Assembly (NCBI RefSeq): GCF_014646515.1
Contig: NZ_BMNK01000013.1
Coordinates: 62,001 to 126,000, forward strand
DNA length: 64,000 nt
From: Nonomuraea glycinis
GTDB taxonomy: Bacteria > Actinomycetota > Actinomycetes > Streptosporangiales > Streptosporangiaceae
Direction of reading: 5' to 3'
In this document: positions 51,772 through 59,986 of the stretch, in pieces
Layout of the letters: each line of letters starts with the position of its first letter
How positions within the stretch are numbered: position 1 is the first letter of the stretch
The notes under the pieces: generated by a model
Told to the model about the DNA's origin: nothing
What the model saw: the letters and a program-made list of their open reading frames with translations, nothing else
The model's database searches: none
Made by a program: the position numbers and the translations under genes

Positions 51772-54700
51772 CTACTTCCCTTCACTGGCAAGGATCATTG
51801 TGGTCGTGGGGTCGAGGTCCCAAGCGGGGCCGACCTGGGCGCTGGTCCCGCGTCCGCCGTACAGCGCCTGGATCGCCTGCTCCAGCCCGGCGCGGAACTT
51901 GTCGGGGTCTTTCAACTCGCAGTAGCTCCAGCGGCCAAAGCCGCCGTGGTTGTTGACGGCGGGGACCCAACGGTCACGCGCGGTTACCGCCTTCTCGTGG
52001 GTGGAGTCGGCGGGCTTGTGGCTGCCTGAGACCTCCACGATCAGCGTGTGGGTCAGGTCGTCGTCCGGGGTAAGCGGCGCCAGTCGCACCAGGAAGTCGG
52101 GGATGTACTGGCGAGTCTGGCCGCCGATGGAGTAGGGGATGGTGAAGCCTAGGTGGTCGTTTTTGACGTAGGCGGCGACCTGGGGCATGGACTCCAGGAT
52201 CTGGGCGACCTTCTGCTCCCACGTGTTGCCGTCCACCCCATCGAGCACGACAAAGTTGACGTGGCTCTTCTCCTCAGCCGTTGGGAAGACCTGCTTGGTA
52301 GTGGAGAAGTTCACCTCAGCGGTGGAGCCGACATGATCGAACGGGCGGAAGATCGGCAGGGCCTTCGGCTGCCGATTGCCCTTGGTAGTCAGGATCGAAT
52401 CCTTGATCCGTCGGGCGGCGCGGTCGCCGTGTTGAGCGATCAGGAGCAGACCAACGAAGGTGTGGGGGTCGTAGTCGACGCATTCGGCCAGCCACTGCTT
52501 GGAGATCTGCAGGATCTGCGGGAAGAGCCATGGTTTGCGATCGTCGGGGTCGGTGAGATAGCTCTCCATGACCCGCTTGGCGAGCTGGAAGGCGACCTCC
52601 TGCTCGCGGCTCTCCTGGAGTCCTTCGAGGATGTCCATGCCGATGTCGCCGACCACGCCCGAGACCGTGGTCTGGGTGGGGATCATATCCGTAGTGATCC
52701 GCAGGCGGCTCTCCTCGTCGAAGTCCGGGATCAGCTCCTCGTCAGGCAGCTCGATCCGGTAACCGACGAGTCTAGGAAAGGTGATCTCAGCTTGTTCCCT
52801 GCCAGGAATCGCGCGCACGTGTCGAGTGACCCGTAGCTTGGGGTCGACGACCTTCCCGCTCGTTGGCATGAACTGGAACGGCACGCCATACACGTCGGCG
52901 TACTCGGGGGTGAAGAAATCGTTCTCGTCGACCGCGTAGGAGCGGCGGCGCAGGCCCCGTCCGACGACCTGCTCGCACAGGAGCTGGGTGCCAAAGGCGC
53001 GCACCCCGAGAATGTGGGTGACGGTGTTGGCATCCCAACCCTCGGTCAGCATGGAGACACTGACCACGCAGCGGACATGCTCGCCGAGCTTGTCCTTCTT
53101 GCCGACGGTGTTCATCACCTCGCGCAGGATTTGCGTGTCGTTCACGTCGTCAGCGGACCGGCCGGGGAAACGTTGGGCATACTCCTGCTTAAACTTCTCG
53201 ATCTCATGCCCGAGCGCCTTGCGGAACTCCGCAGTCAACTCACCCTTCTCGAACTGCTCGGAGTCGACCAGGATCGTCGGCGGTCGGTGCAGCCACTGGC
53301 CGTTATCGTCCACATTGGAGAACAGCGGCAGCCTGCCGCGGACCGCAACGATCGTCTCCCCGTTGACGGGTTTGTCCCAGCCGCCGATCCAGTCATAGAC
53401 CATCTTGGAGACCGTGGTGTTGTTGCACACCACGATGAAGACCGGTGGCGGGTCGCCCTGTTTGGCACCCTCGGAGTCCTGCCATGCCTGGAAGGACTTC
53501 TTGTAGGAGTCGTAAAGGCTGTACAGGGCGCCTTCGAGAGCGGGCGGCAGATACTCGGGTGAGACGGTCTGATCTTTGCGGCCCTTCTTGGGCAGCTGGT
53601 CTCGGATGTTCTGCCACAACTGGAGGTAGGTCACGTCGACCGAGGTGCTGTTGTCATCAACGGGAACCCGGGGGATCTTAACGATGCCCGACTCGATTGC
53701 CTCGACGAGGGAGAAGTCGCTGGCCACCCACGGGAAGAGAGTGCCCTCCTTGTAGCCGGAGCCGGACAGGAAGAACGGGGTGGCCGACAGATCATAGACA
53801 GCCTTGACGCCGAGCTTGGCCTTGATCGCCTGCAAGCCGCGGAACCATACGCGTGCCTCGTCGTTACGGCCCTCGGCTTCCTTCTTGCCCTCGCCGGTCA
53901 GGCCTGCGTCGGCACCTTCCTCCGGGTCGTCGATCCGGTCCCGATAGCAATGGTGGGCCTCGTCGTTGAGGACGACGATCTCGGACTTGGCGCTACCCAG
54001 CTCCCGGCAGACCCGGGCTACCATCTGCCCAACGGTCTCCAGGAACGGACTCTGCGCTCCAGACTTGCCGGCCAGCAACTCCTTGGTGGTCTTGGCCACC
54101 CCCTGGCCCAGCTTGGTCTCCCGGCGTTGGAACGCGTGATAATTCGTGATGACGATCTTGGCTTGGGTGAGCGACCCGTACAGGTCGACCGGGACCAGAT
54201 CGCGCATCCGATAATAGTTGCCCTCGTCCGCTGGCAGTAGGACACGGAGCCGGTCACGGATGGTCAAGCCCGGCGCGACGACCAGGAAGCGCTTGGCGAA
54301 CCGTCTGTCCTGTGGATTGGCGACCTTGTTGAGGGTATGCCAGGCGATCAGCATGGCCATCACGATCGTCTTGCCTGAGCCGGTGGCCATCTTCAGCGCG
54401 ACTCGGGAGAGTCCATCGTTGTAGGTGGCATTGATCTCGGCAAGAGCGTTGTGGATCGAGGGATCGCCCTGCCTGTGCGCGGCCTCGGCGAGGTAGATCG
54501 CGGTCTCAGCAGCCTCACGTTGACAGAACAAAATTCTGTTTTCCCTGGTGGGATCGCTCCAATACTCCAGGAGGCGGCGTGAGGTTGGGGTGACGTCCGG
54601 GTAGCCGCGCATGCGCCATGCGTCGACCTTGCGCCGGATCGCGTTGATGAAGTGGTTCTGCTCGATCTGGTCGCCGGTCAGCCCGAGCTCGGGGAGATCC

Positions 54701-54873
54701 AGTTCAAACTGGGCATTGCCCTTCTGGGCCTTGGGGACCGGGATGAAGAAAGAACTCGGACGCCGGCCTTCCTTGACGTCACCGGGGACCCCGTGGCTGT
54801 CGAACTCGAAGTATCTGCTCGGCGGAAGGTAGGGCGAGTTGATGATCGGGTTCTCGATGACACGGTCCGTCAC
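51772..54873 (-). CDS. res: Type III restriction endonuclease subunit (Res)
   Basis: 1033 residues from GTG 54873 with GGAGG six bases upstream. SF2 helicase motor: Walker A KMATGSGKTIVMAM (Lys168), DEAH box VLNDEAHHCYRD, motif III LSATPFFLSGSG, motif VI region CEQVVGRGLRRRSY. The C-terminal nuclease region follows (YIPDFLVRLAP ... TLIVEVSGSHK). It looks like the restriction subunit found with DPPY methyltransferases in actinomycetes. Res enzymes of this type need Mod for target recognition, so the TGA in mod would leave this protein idle. First gene of the locus. Confidence 0.9.
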   Translation of the reverse strand: MTDRVIENPIINSPYLPPSRYFEFDSHGVPGDVKEGRRPSSFFIPVPKAQKGNAQFELDLPELGLTGDQIEQNHFINAIRRKVDAWRMRGYPDVTPTSRRLLEYWSDPTRENRILFCQREAAETAIYLAEAAHRQGDPSIHNALAEINATYNDGLSRVALKMATGSGKTIVMAMLIAWHTLNKVANPQDRRFAKRFLVVAPGLTIRDRLRVLLPADEGNYYRMRDLVPVDLYGSLTQAKIVITNYHAFQRRETKLGQGVAKTTKELLAGKSGAQSPFLETVGQMVARVCRELGSAKSEIVVLNDEAHHCYRDRIDDPEEGADAGLTGEGKKEAEGRNDEARVWFRGLQAIKAKLGVKAVYDLSATPFFLSGSGYKEGTLFPWVASDFSLVEAIESGIVKIPRVPVDDNSTSVDVTYLQLWQNIRDQLPKKGRKDQTVSPEYLPPALEGALYSLYDSYKKSFQAWQDSEGAKQGDPPPVFIVVCNNTTVSKMVYDWIGGWDKPVNGETIVAVRGRLPLFSNVDDNGQWLHRPPTILVDSEQFEKGELTAEFRKALGHEIEKFKQEYAQRFPGRSADDVNDTQILREVMNTVGKKDKLGEHVRCVVSVSMLTEGWDANTVTHILGVRAFGTQLLCEQVVGRGLRRRSYAVDENDFFTPEYADVYGVPFQFMPTSGKVVDPKLRVTRHVRAIPGREQAEITFPRLVGYRIELPDEELIPDFDEESRLRITTDMIPTQTTVSGVVGDIGMDILEGLQESREQEVAFQLAKRVMESYLTDPDDRKPWLFPQILQISKQWLAECVDYDPHTFVGLLLIAQHGDRAARRIKDSILTTKGNRQPKALPIFRPFDHVGSTAEVNFSTTKQVFPTAEEKSHVNFVVLDGVDGNTWEQKVAQILESMPQVAAYVKNDHLGFTIPYSIGGQTRQYIPDFLVRLAPLTPDDDLTHTLIVEVSGSHKPADSTHEKAVTARDRWVPAVNNHGGFGRWSYCELKDPDKFRAGLEQAIQALYGGRGTSAQVGPAWDLDPTTTMILASEGK

Positions 54874-55256
54874 TCGCTGCCTCCAAAGCCGGGTTTCTCC
54901 GGCAAAGTTTAGTAAGGGCCTTCGATAAATGCGCGAGGAAGGCCCGAATCGTGATCTCTTGCTGGGCCGTTATGGGGAGACTTGGACGGGGCCGCCCTGC
55001 TGCTGTACAGACCGTGCGGCGCAAGAAGTGGAGTGGCGATCACCAAGCCCTTCCAACGTGCTGACAAGCAGTCTCGAGGAGTGAGGGGGAGGCAGGTCTA
55101 TCCCGCGTATATCCCGTGGCAGCGCCAAGCCATCTTTCCGGTGGGCCGGGGCCGGGGAGGGGAGGGGAACGAAGCCCGGACCTTCGATCGCCCTCAACCC
55201 GTACGATGACTGGCCACAGCCAGGCGATCGGGAGAGCGCTACCGGATGATAGAGGA
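54874..55256. other. Intergenic region upstream of the R-M locus
   Basis: About 380 bases holding the res promoter and the 3' flank of the small gene at 55257. No convincing coding frame or repeat seen. Confidence 0.4.
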
Positions 55257-55460
55257 TTAGGTACCCAAGCGTTTGATAAGCTGCCGAATCTTTCGCGCAG
55301 ACACGCCGGATGACCTAGCAATCCTGATGAGCTGCTGGCGCCTTTTCTCGTCAGCGTCAGTCCAGCGGTCCTTGGTCTTCTTCTGGACATCCCGCTTGCC
55401 AGCGCCCGACTTCAGAGCGCTGGAGGATCCTACCTGAGCATGAACGACCCGCTGTCCCAT
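55257..55460 (-). CDS. Small basic HTH-like protein
   Basis: 67 residues from an ATG with AGGAAG five bases upstream, a good actinomycete ribosome site. The C-terminal two thirds are highly charged (KKTKDRWTDADEKRRQQLIR), followed by ARSSGVSARKIRQLIKRLG, which has the pattern of a helix-turn-helix (SGVSARKIRQLIK). No family is recognised. It lies between the res gene and the GntR modules in the same low-GC island and is on the same strand as res. Possibly a regulator of the R-M locus. Confidence 0.5.
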   Translation of the reverse strand: MGQRVVHAQVGSSSALKSGAGKRDVQKKTKDRWTDADEKRRQQLIRIARSSGVSARKIRQLIKRLGT

Positions 55461-55644
55461 TTGTCTTCCTGTCTACGGGGGTGCTCTTGTAGCTGACAAG
55501 AATCATGCGCGATCAGGTGCATTGCCACAAGGGAGGCATGCTCGGGCGGTTCCTTTGGAGATGCCGAGGCGACGGCCTGGCGGGGCTCTCTTGAGATCGG
55601 GATGCCCCGGCCGTTACTGGCCTGTGGTGATCCTTCGCCGGGTC
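55461..55644. other. Non-coding stretch in the defence island
   Basis: Contains the promoter of the small HTH-like gene. No other gene or repeat seen. With the doubtful frame at 55645-55890 this makes about 440 bases without a firm gene. Confidence 0.35.
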
Positions 55645-55890
55645 TTACTGGCTGCGGCCTCCACGGCCGCCGGCTCGTTGTATGTACGGCGCACCTCCAA
55701 CGACAACACGATCATTGCAGCCCGTGGTTGCCGTCGCGCGATGCGCAGGCACTGTGGCAGCGGATCTTGCGTAGTCAGGCTGGTAGCTCGCACAACGTGC
55801 CTGCGCGCTGCGGAAGGTGTCGACAATCTGCCGGGCCGCTTCGCCGGTCGATACCTGGTCGGTGTGCAGTCGACGTTCACAAGAGGTCAT
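55645..55890 (-). CDS. Doubtful small ORF downstream of GntR copy 1
   Basis: 81 codons starting ten bases after the GntR stop. The first ~45 residues (MTSCERRLHTDQVSTGEAAR followed by QIVDTFRSAQARC) look protein-like; the rest is less convincing. No good ribosome site and no counterpart next to GntR copy 2. Could be a real accessory gene or chance. Confidence 0.25.
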   Translation of the reverse strand: MTSCERRLHTDQVSTGEAARQIVDTFRSAQARCASYQPDYARSAATVPAHRATATTGCNDRVVVGGAPYIQRAGGRGGRSQ

Positions 55891-55900
55891 GTCGGCTGGG

Positions 55901-56164
55901 TTAGTCGCTGGCCGGCCTGTCGAGGGCGCTGGGTTCGGTGCGTTGGCCGACGAAGCTGCCCAGGTTGGGGATCGTATAGATGAGCTTTTCGTCGCGGAGG
56001 CGTTGCATGGCCTTGCGGAGGGTGCCTCGGGCTACGCCGAACTCCTGCATGAGCTGCACCTCCGACAGTAGGTGCTTGGGCGGGTAGGTGCCGTCGGTGA
56101 TGCGCTGGCGGAGCGTGTCGGTGATCTGCTCCCACCGGAAGCGATCTGGCTCGAACTCAATCAC
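55901..56164 (-). CDS. Short GntR-family DNA-binding protein, copy 1
   Basis: 87 residues from GTG. It consists almost only of the GntR winged helix: RFRWEQITDTLRQRITDGTYPPKHLLSEVQLMQEFGVARGTLRKAM, then LIYTIPNLGSFV. No effector domain, as in short KorSA-like or module-associated GntR proteins. It is divergent from the small-protein pair at 56266/56475. A paralogue with the same arrangement is at 58161. A TGTCTAACC directly upstream (56165-56173) matches the repeats before copy 2 and may be its operator. Confidence 0.87.
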   Translation of the reverse strand: MIEFEPDRFRWEQITDTLRQRITDGTYPPKHLLSEVQLMQEFGVARGTLRKAMQRLRDEKLIYTIPNLGSFVGQRTEPSALDRPASD

Positions 56165-56265
56165 TGTCTAACCATAGAAATACCTGTGCATACACCTCGT
56201 TGCAGCCCATGTCTTGGAATGGCATGGACAGGGCTGAACAGGATGGCTACTTTGGAGGCATGGTG

Positions 56266-56478
56266 ATGCTTGGTTGCGACCTCGACGCGTTGCGCGTCAT
56301 GTTCCCTGGCTGGTCGTTCTTCGTCAGTGACGAGGGTGTGTTCTACGCCACTCGGCGTGGTGCCCAGCTCAGTTACGCCGAGATAGCCGCAGGACTGCAC
56401 CAGACGGTCAGCGGCGATGATCCCGCGACCATCGCGGCGGCGCTCCAGGACCAGGCGCGGATGGCGGTGATGGCGTGA
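56266..56478 (+). CDS. Small module protein 1, copy 1
   Basis: 70 residues from ATG 56266, seven bases after GGAGG; earlier ATG 56260 is too close. Sequence features: LDALRVMFPGWSFFVSDEGVF then YATRRGAQLSYAEIAAGLHQTV and a C-terminal helix DDPATIAAALQDQARMA. It is nearly identical to the product at 58523 (about 88% over 70 residues). Family unknown; such small proteins regularly accompany short GntR genes in actinomycetes. Its stop overlaps the start of the next gene (GTGA). Confidence 0.8.
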   Translation: MLGCDLDALRVMFPGWSFFVSDEGVFYATRRGAQLSYAEIAAGLHQTVSGDDPATIAAALQDQARMAVMA

Positions 56479-56768
56479 GCTGCCCGCCCTCTCGTGGCGA
56501 GTACCGGGGACTCCACGTGGCTGCCGTCCAAGCCCGCGCCGAACTGGTCGAGTGGGAGCCCAGCCTTCCCCGTACGAACCGGGTGCGAGTCCGAAGGCAC
56601 ACATGCGTCTGCGAGAGCCCGATCTACGAGCTGTGCGCTGCAGCCGGCCTGGGATTCGTCCGGCGCATCATCGGTGATACCCCCACGAGTGCTGACGAGA
56701 GCGCCTGGCTGTCCTTCCGCGCCGCCGAAGACCTGTGGTGGCGGATCCTGAGAGGGAAGGCGCGGTGA
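56475..56768 (+). CDS. Small module protein 2, copy 1
   Basis: 97 residues from GTG overlapping the preceding stop. Two cysteines in RRHTCVCESPIYELCAA, and a C-terminal AWLSFRAAEDLWWRILRGKAR with a Trp pair. Nearly the same as 58738-59031. Function unknown; the CxC-x9-C pattern could bind metal. Coupled to module protein 1. Confidence 0.8.
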   Translation: MSCPPSRGEYRGLHVAAVQARAELVEWEPSLPRTNRVRVRRHTCVCESPIYELCAAAGLGFVRRIIGDTPTSADESAWLSFRAAEDLWWRILRGKAR

Positions 56769-56822
56769 CGCGCAGTGCGCGATGGGATGCCGGCAAAGCT
56801 TCGAGTAACAGCATTCATGAGT

Positions 56823-57977
56823 TCAGTACAAGCTGCGGTGGTACGCCAGATGCTGCGGATCGATGTCGTGACCGGGAACGGTGCGTAAGGTGCCCCTCGG
56901 CTCGCCGGTGAGCCGGTTGATCACCGTTAGGTCGTCCTTGATGGTGATCGCGCCCTGGTCGAAGAGCACGTGGTCGTTGGGGCACAGGCAGAGGAGATTG
57001 CCTGCCACATCGTGGCCGTCATGCGGGCCGCCGAGCGGGCGGATATGCGCTCCCTCGGCGTACGGGCCGTTGGGGAGTAGCAGTCGGACTCCGCAGATCT
57101 GGCAGGTGTGATCGTGCAGGGTCTTGATCAGCAGTGAGAGCGCGCTGTCCCGGACGATCCTCATGGCCGTGGTCGGGCGGCGTTCCGGTGTACGGGCATC
57201 GTCGGGTGGTGGGAGCGGCTCATCGTTGATATCGCCCAGGCCGACGCGTATGAGCAGCGCGTTCTGATCCACGTCTTGGAAGTACGTGCTCAAGAGGCAC
57301 GCGGTCGCTTGGGACCGTACTGCCTGGTCCTCCGTCAGCAGGTCGTACACCCACTCGCGTAGGCCGGAAATCGGCTGGTTTCGGCTCATCCACCCTAAAG
57401 GCGGGCTGCCGCTCGGGCGAGGCGGCTCTGGGTGGTCGGGCAGCGTCCATAACCCGAAGTGCGTGAGCTTCAAGACCGGGTATTCGGGGGTGGGTCGGTC
57501 GCCCTCCAGGCCGAACTCTCTGATGAGCGCACTGATTTCGGCCCGTGTGGCATTCCAGGGGATAAGACGTTCCGCTCGGTGGGCGGCGCGGCCGAGGGCC
57601 CACAGGAGGGTGAGCGGCTGGTGCCGCTTGGGGCGGCCGTTCGAGACGGCGGTGTCGAGATTTCTGATCTTTTCCAGGAATGCCTCGGCAGGCGGCGCAT
57701 CTTGGCGCGAAGTAAGGAGAAATCCGAGGTGGCCGAGGACTTTGCCGACCGTCGCCGCCCCTCCAGAGAACTCCGAAGCGTGAAGGGGGCGCCCGCCGAT
57801 CCCGCGGTGGGCCACGCCGGCGATCGCCTTGGAGTCGTACTGGCGCCCGTTGTGGAGGATGAAGTAGTCGCGCGCTTCTCGGTAGCCGTACCGCTCCAGG
57901 AAGGCATCGCGGCCCAGTTGGTCGTACTCCTCGATGGCCGTAAGGACCATCTCGCGATCGAGATCGGATAACGCCAT
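56823..57977 (-). CDS. ScoMcrA-like HNH restriction endonuclease
   Basis: 384 residues. The N-terminal ~85 residues (REMVLTAIEEYDQLGRDAFLERYGY, GRQYDSKAIAGVAH, FSGGAATVGKVLGHLGF) match the ScoMcrA N-terminal head domain from the Streptomyces enzyme that cuts methylated and phosphorothioated DNA. A middle domain follows, then an HNH domain: CQICGVRLLLPNGPYAEGAH, GGPHDGHDVAGNLLCLCPNDH, FDQG, with CxxC and the His-Asn-His set. A type IV, modification-dependent nuclease is likely. It sits between two copies of the GntR module. Confidence 0.88.
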   Translation of the reverse strand: MALSDLDREMVLTAIEEYDQLGRDAFLERYGYREARDYFILHNGRQYDSKAIAGVAHRGIGGRPLHASEFSGGAATVGKVLGHLGFLLTSRQDAPPAEAFLEKIRNLDTAVSNGRPKRHQPLTLLWALGRAAHRAERLIPWNATRAEISALIREFGLEGDRPTPEYPVLKLTHFGLWTLPDHPEPPRPSGSPPLGWMSRNQPISGLREWVYDLLTEDQAVRSQATACLLSTYFQDVDQNALLIRVGLGDINDEPLPPPDDARTPERRPTTAMRIVRDSALSLLIKTLHDHTCQICGVRLLLPNGPYAEGAHIRPLGGPHDGHDVAGNLLCLCPNDHVLFDQGAITIKDDLTVINRLTGEPRGTLRTVPGHDIDPQHLAYHRSLY

Positions 57978-58160
57978 TGGATCACGATATGTCGGGAGAC
58001 CGACAGTCGTGCGGATGCTGCGTCTCCCTCTCGCCTCCGAGCGGTAGGAGAGCCCACGGCCACCGAGATGTCACGATCTTGCAGCCGCGTGTCGCGAGTT
58101 AACCCGTAGGGCTTTCTTGCAGGGACAGAGTCCGATTCGCCGTCCCCATTGGCAGGGGTG

Positions 58161-58427
58161 CTACTCCGTTGAGAGCTCGTCCTTGGGGGCGTCGGCGTCG
58201 TCGCGATGGCTGACGAAGCTGCCCATGTGCGGGACGGTGTAGATCAGGCCTTCTTCGCGTAGGGCGCGTACTGCCTTGCGGGCGGTGTCGCGGGCGATGC
58301 CGAACTCCTGGACGAGGGAGAGCTCGGAGACCAGGTGCTTGGGCGGGTAGGTGCCGGCTTGGATGCGCTGTCGAATGACGTCGGCGACCTGCTGCCATCT
58401 TGGCCTGTCGGGCTCGAACTCGAACAT
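58161..58427 (-). CDS. Short GntR-family DNA-binding protein, copy 2
   Basis: 88 residues from ATG. Winged helix RPRWQQVADVIRQRIQAGTYPPKHLVSELSLVQEFGIARDTARKAVRAL, then LIYTVPHMGSFVSHRDD. Paralogue of the copy at 55901, clearly diverged (about 60% identity by eye) compared with the near-identical small proteins. Divergent from module genes 58523/58738. Tandem repeats in the promoter are likely binding sites. Confidence 0.87.
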   Translation of the reverse strand: MFEFEPDRPRWQQVADVIRQRIQAGTYPPKHLVSELSLVQEFGIARDTARKAVRALREEGLIYTVPHMGSFVSHRDDADAPKDELSTE

Positions 58428-58443
58428 TCCTCAACGATAGAAA

Positions 58444-58493
58444 ACGCTAGTTAAGGGTCAACGCTAGCCTACGTGGGTAGACAAGGGTAGACA
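58444..58493. repeat. Direct repeats in the GntR copy 2 promoter
   Basis: ACGCTAG occurs at 58444-58450 and 58461-58467 (17 bases apart). GGGTAGACA occurs at 58475-58483 and 58485-58493, one helical turn apart. The complement TGTCTACCC resembles the TGTCTAACC in front of GntR copy 1. Confidence 0.6.
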
Positions 58494-58522
58494 TAACCAA
58501 GGTTGCCTTCTACGCTCGTGAC

Positions 58523-58741
58523 ATGGCACAACTTGGCTATGACCTCGGCGCGTTGCGCGTCATGTTCCCCGGCTGGTCGTTCTTCGTCAGTGATGAGGGT
58601 GTGTTCTACGCGACCCGGCGTGGTGCCCGGCTCAGTTACGCCGAGATAGCCGGGGGACTGCACCAGACGGTCAGCGGCGACGACCCCGCGACCATCGCGG
58701 CGGTGCTCCAGGACCAAGCGGGTATGGCAGTGATGGCGTGA
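58523..58741 (+). CDS. Small module protein 1, copy 2
   Basis: 72 residues from ATG 58523. Shares DLGALRVMFPGWSFFVSDEG and the following YATRRGARLSYAEIAGGLHQTV with the product at 56266; differences are few and scattered. GTGA overlap with the next gene is preserved. The gene is divergent from GntR copy 2 across the repeat-bearing promoter. Confidence 0.82.
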   Translation: MAQLGYDLGALRVMFPGWSFFVSDEGVFYATRRGARLSYAEIAGGLHQTVSGDDPATIAAVLQDQAGMAVMA

Positions 58742-59031
58742 ACTGCCCGCGCTCTCGTGGCGACTACCGAGGACTCCACGTGGCTGCCGCCCAAGCCCAG
58801 ACCGAACTGGTCGAATGGGAACCCAGCCTCCCCCGTACAGACAGAGTGCGAGTCCGAGCGCACACCTGCGTCTGCCAGAGCCCGATCTACGAGCTGTGCG
58901 CGGCAGGCGGGCTGGGGTTTGTCCGCCGCAGCACCAGCGGATCCCTCACCGGCAGCGACGAGAGCGCCTGGCTGTCCGTCGCTGCCGCCGAAGACCTGTG
59001 GTGGCGGATCCTGAGTGGTCAAGCCCGGTGA
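58738..59031 (+). CDS. Small module protein 2, copy 2
   Basis: 97 residues, the same length as the copy at 56475. Keeps HTCVCQSPIYELCAA and AAEDLWWRILSGQAR; the middle (RSTSGSLTGSDESA) is more diverged. It ends seven bases from the convergent kdgK stop and marks the right edge of the defence island. Confidence 0.82.
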   Translation: MNCPRSRGDYRGLHVAAAQAQTELVEWEPSLPRTDRVRVRAHTCVCQSPIYELCAAGGLGFVRRSTSGSLTGSDESAWLSVAAAEDLWWRILSGQAR

Positions 59032-59038
59032 ACCCCGG

Positions 59039-59986
59039 TCAGCGCAGGGTGGAGCCCGGCAGGGAGTCGAGGAGGGCCAGTTCGCGCCGGGTGGGAAGAC
59101 CTTCCCAGTCGCCGGACGAGGCGACGGCGAAGGCCCCGGTGGCGGTGGCCCGGTTGAGGCGGTCGGTGAGGTCGAGGTTGTCGAGCAGGCCCGACAGGTA
59201 GCCGGCGACGAAGGCGTCCCCGGCTCCGACGACGTCCGTGACACGTACCGGACGTGCGGGGTGGTGCACCGTTTCCTTAGCGGTGTACGCGCTGGCCCCG
59301 GCCGAGCCGCGCTTGACCACGACCTCCGCCACCCCCGCCGCGAGCAGCGCCGCCACCTGGTCCTCCTCAGTCGTGGCCGAGGCCGGAGCGAGGAGGTCGA
59401 GCTCGTCGTCGGAGGCGACAACCACCGTGAGGTACGGCACCAGCGGCCGGAGCGTCTGCGCCGCCTGCTCCCGTCCCCAGAGCCGGGAACGGTAGTTGAC
59501 GTCGAGGCAGACCCGCGCCCCGCACTCCACCGCCGCCCGTACGGCCGCCGCAGGACCGGGTCCGAGAGCGGGTGTGATGCCGGTGACGTGCAGGATCTTG
59601 GGCAGTGGGTCGAGCGCGGGCAGGACGTCCTCAGGCCCGAGGAAGGAGGCGGCCGAGCCGGCCCGGTGGTAGATCACCCTGGTCAGGTCGCCGATCCGCT
59701 GTTCGAGGAGTATCAGCCCGGTGGGCCCACGAACGTCGGTACGGGCGTGGGCCACATCAACGCCTTCGGCCCTCAAGGTACGCAGGACGAGCTCCCCGGT
59801 CTCGTCATCGCCGACGAGCCCGGTCCAGCGGGACCGGTGACCGAGCCGGGCCAGGCCGATCGCGACGGTGGACTCGGCGCCCGCGGCCGAGAGCCGCATC
59901 GCGCCGCCGAGCCTGACCGGCCCGTCCGCTCGCAGGGCCGCCATCGTCTCCCCGAAGGTGGCGACGTCGATCCCCGGAGAGGTCAC
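59039..59986 (-). CDS. kdgK: 2-keto-3-deoxygluconate kinase, PfkB family
   Basis: 315 residues from GTG. PfkB signatures: N-terminal DVATFGETMAAL, sugar-binding MRLSAAGAESTVAIGLARLG, and the ATP/anion hole VTDVVGAGDAFVAGYLSG with the catalytic Asp. The GTG overlaps the stop of the KDPG aldolase gene, so the two are coupled. Kinase plus aldolase gives the last two steps of hexuronate, galactonate or glucosaminate breakdown: KDG to KDPG to pyruvate and glyceraldehyde-3-phosphate. Assignment rests mainly on this pairing. Confidence 0.85.
   Translation of the reverse strand: MTSPGIDVATFGETMAALRADGPVRLGGAMRLSAAGAESTVAIGLARLGHRSRWTGLVGDDETGELVLRTLRAEGVDVAHARTDVRGPTGLILLEQRIGDLTRVIYHRAGSAASFLGPEDVLPALDPLPKILHVTGITPALGPGPAAAVRAAVECGARVCLDVNYRSRLWGREQAAQTLRPLVPYLTVVVASDDELDLLAPASATTEEDQVAALLAAGVAEVVVKRGSAGASAYTAKETVHHPARPVRVTDVVGAGDAFVAGYLSGLLDNLDLTDRLNRATATGAFAVASSGDWEGLPTRRELALLDSLPGSTLR

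Noticed and set aside
58444..58493. CRISPR array
   Set aside because: Only two copies each of two short motifs with short gaps; they fit operators, not repeats and spacers.
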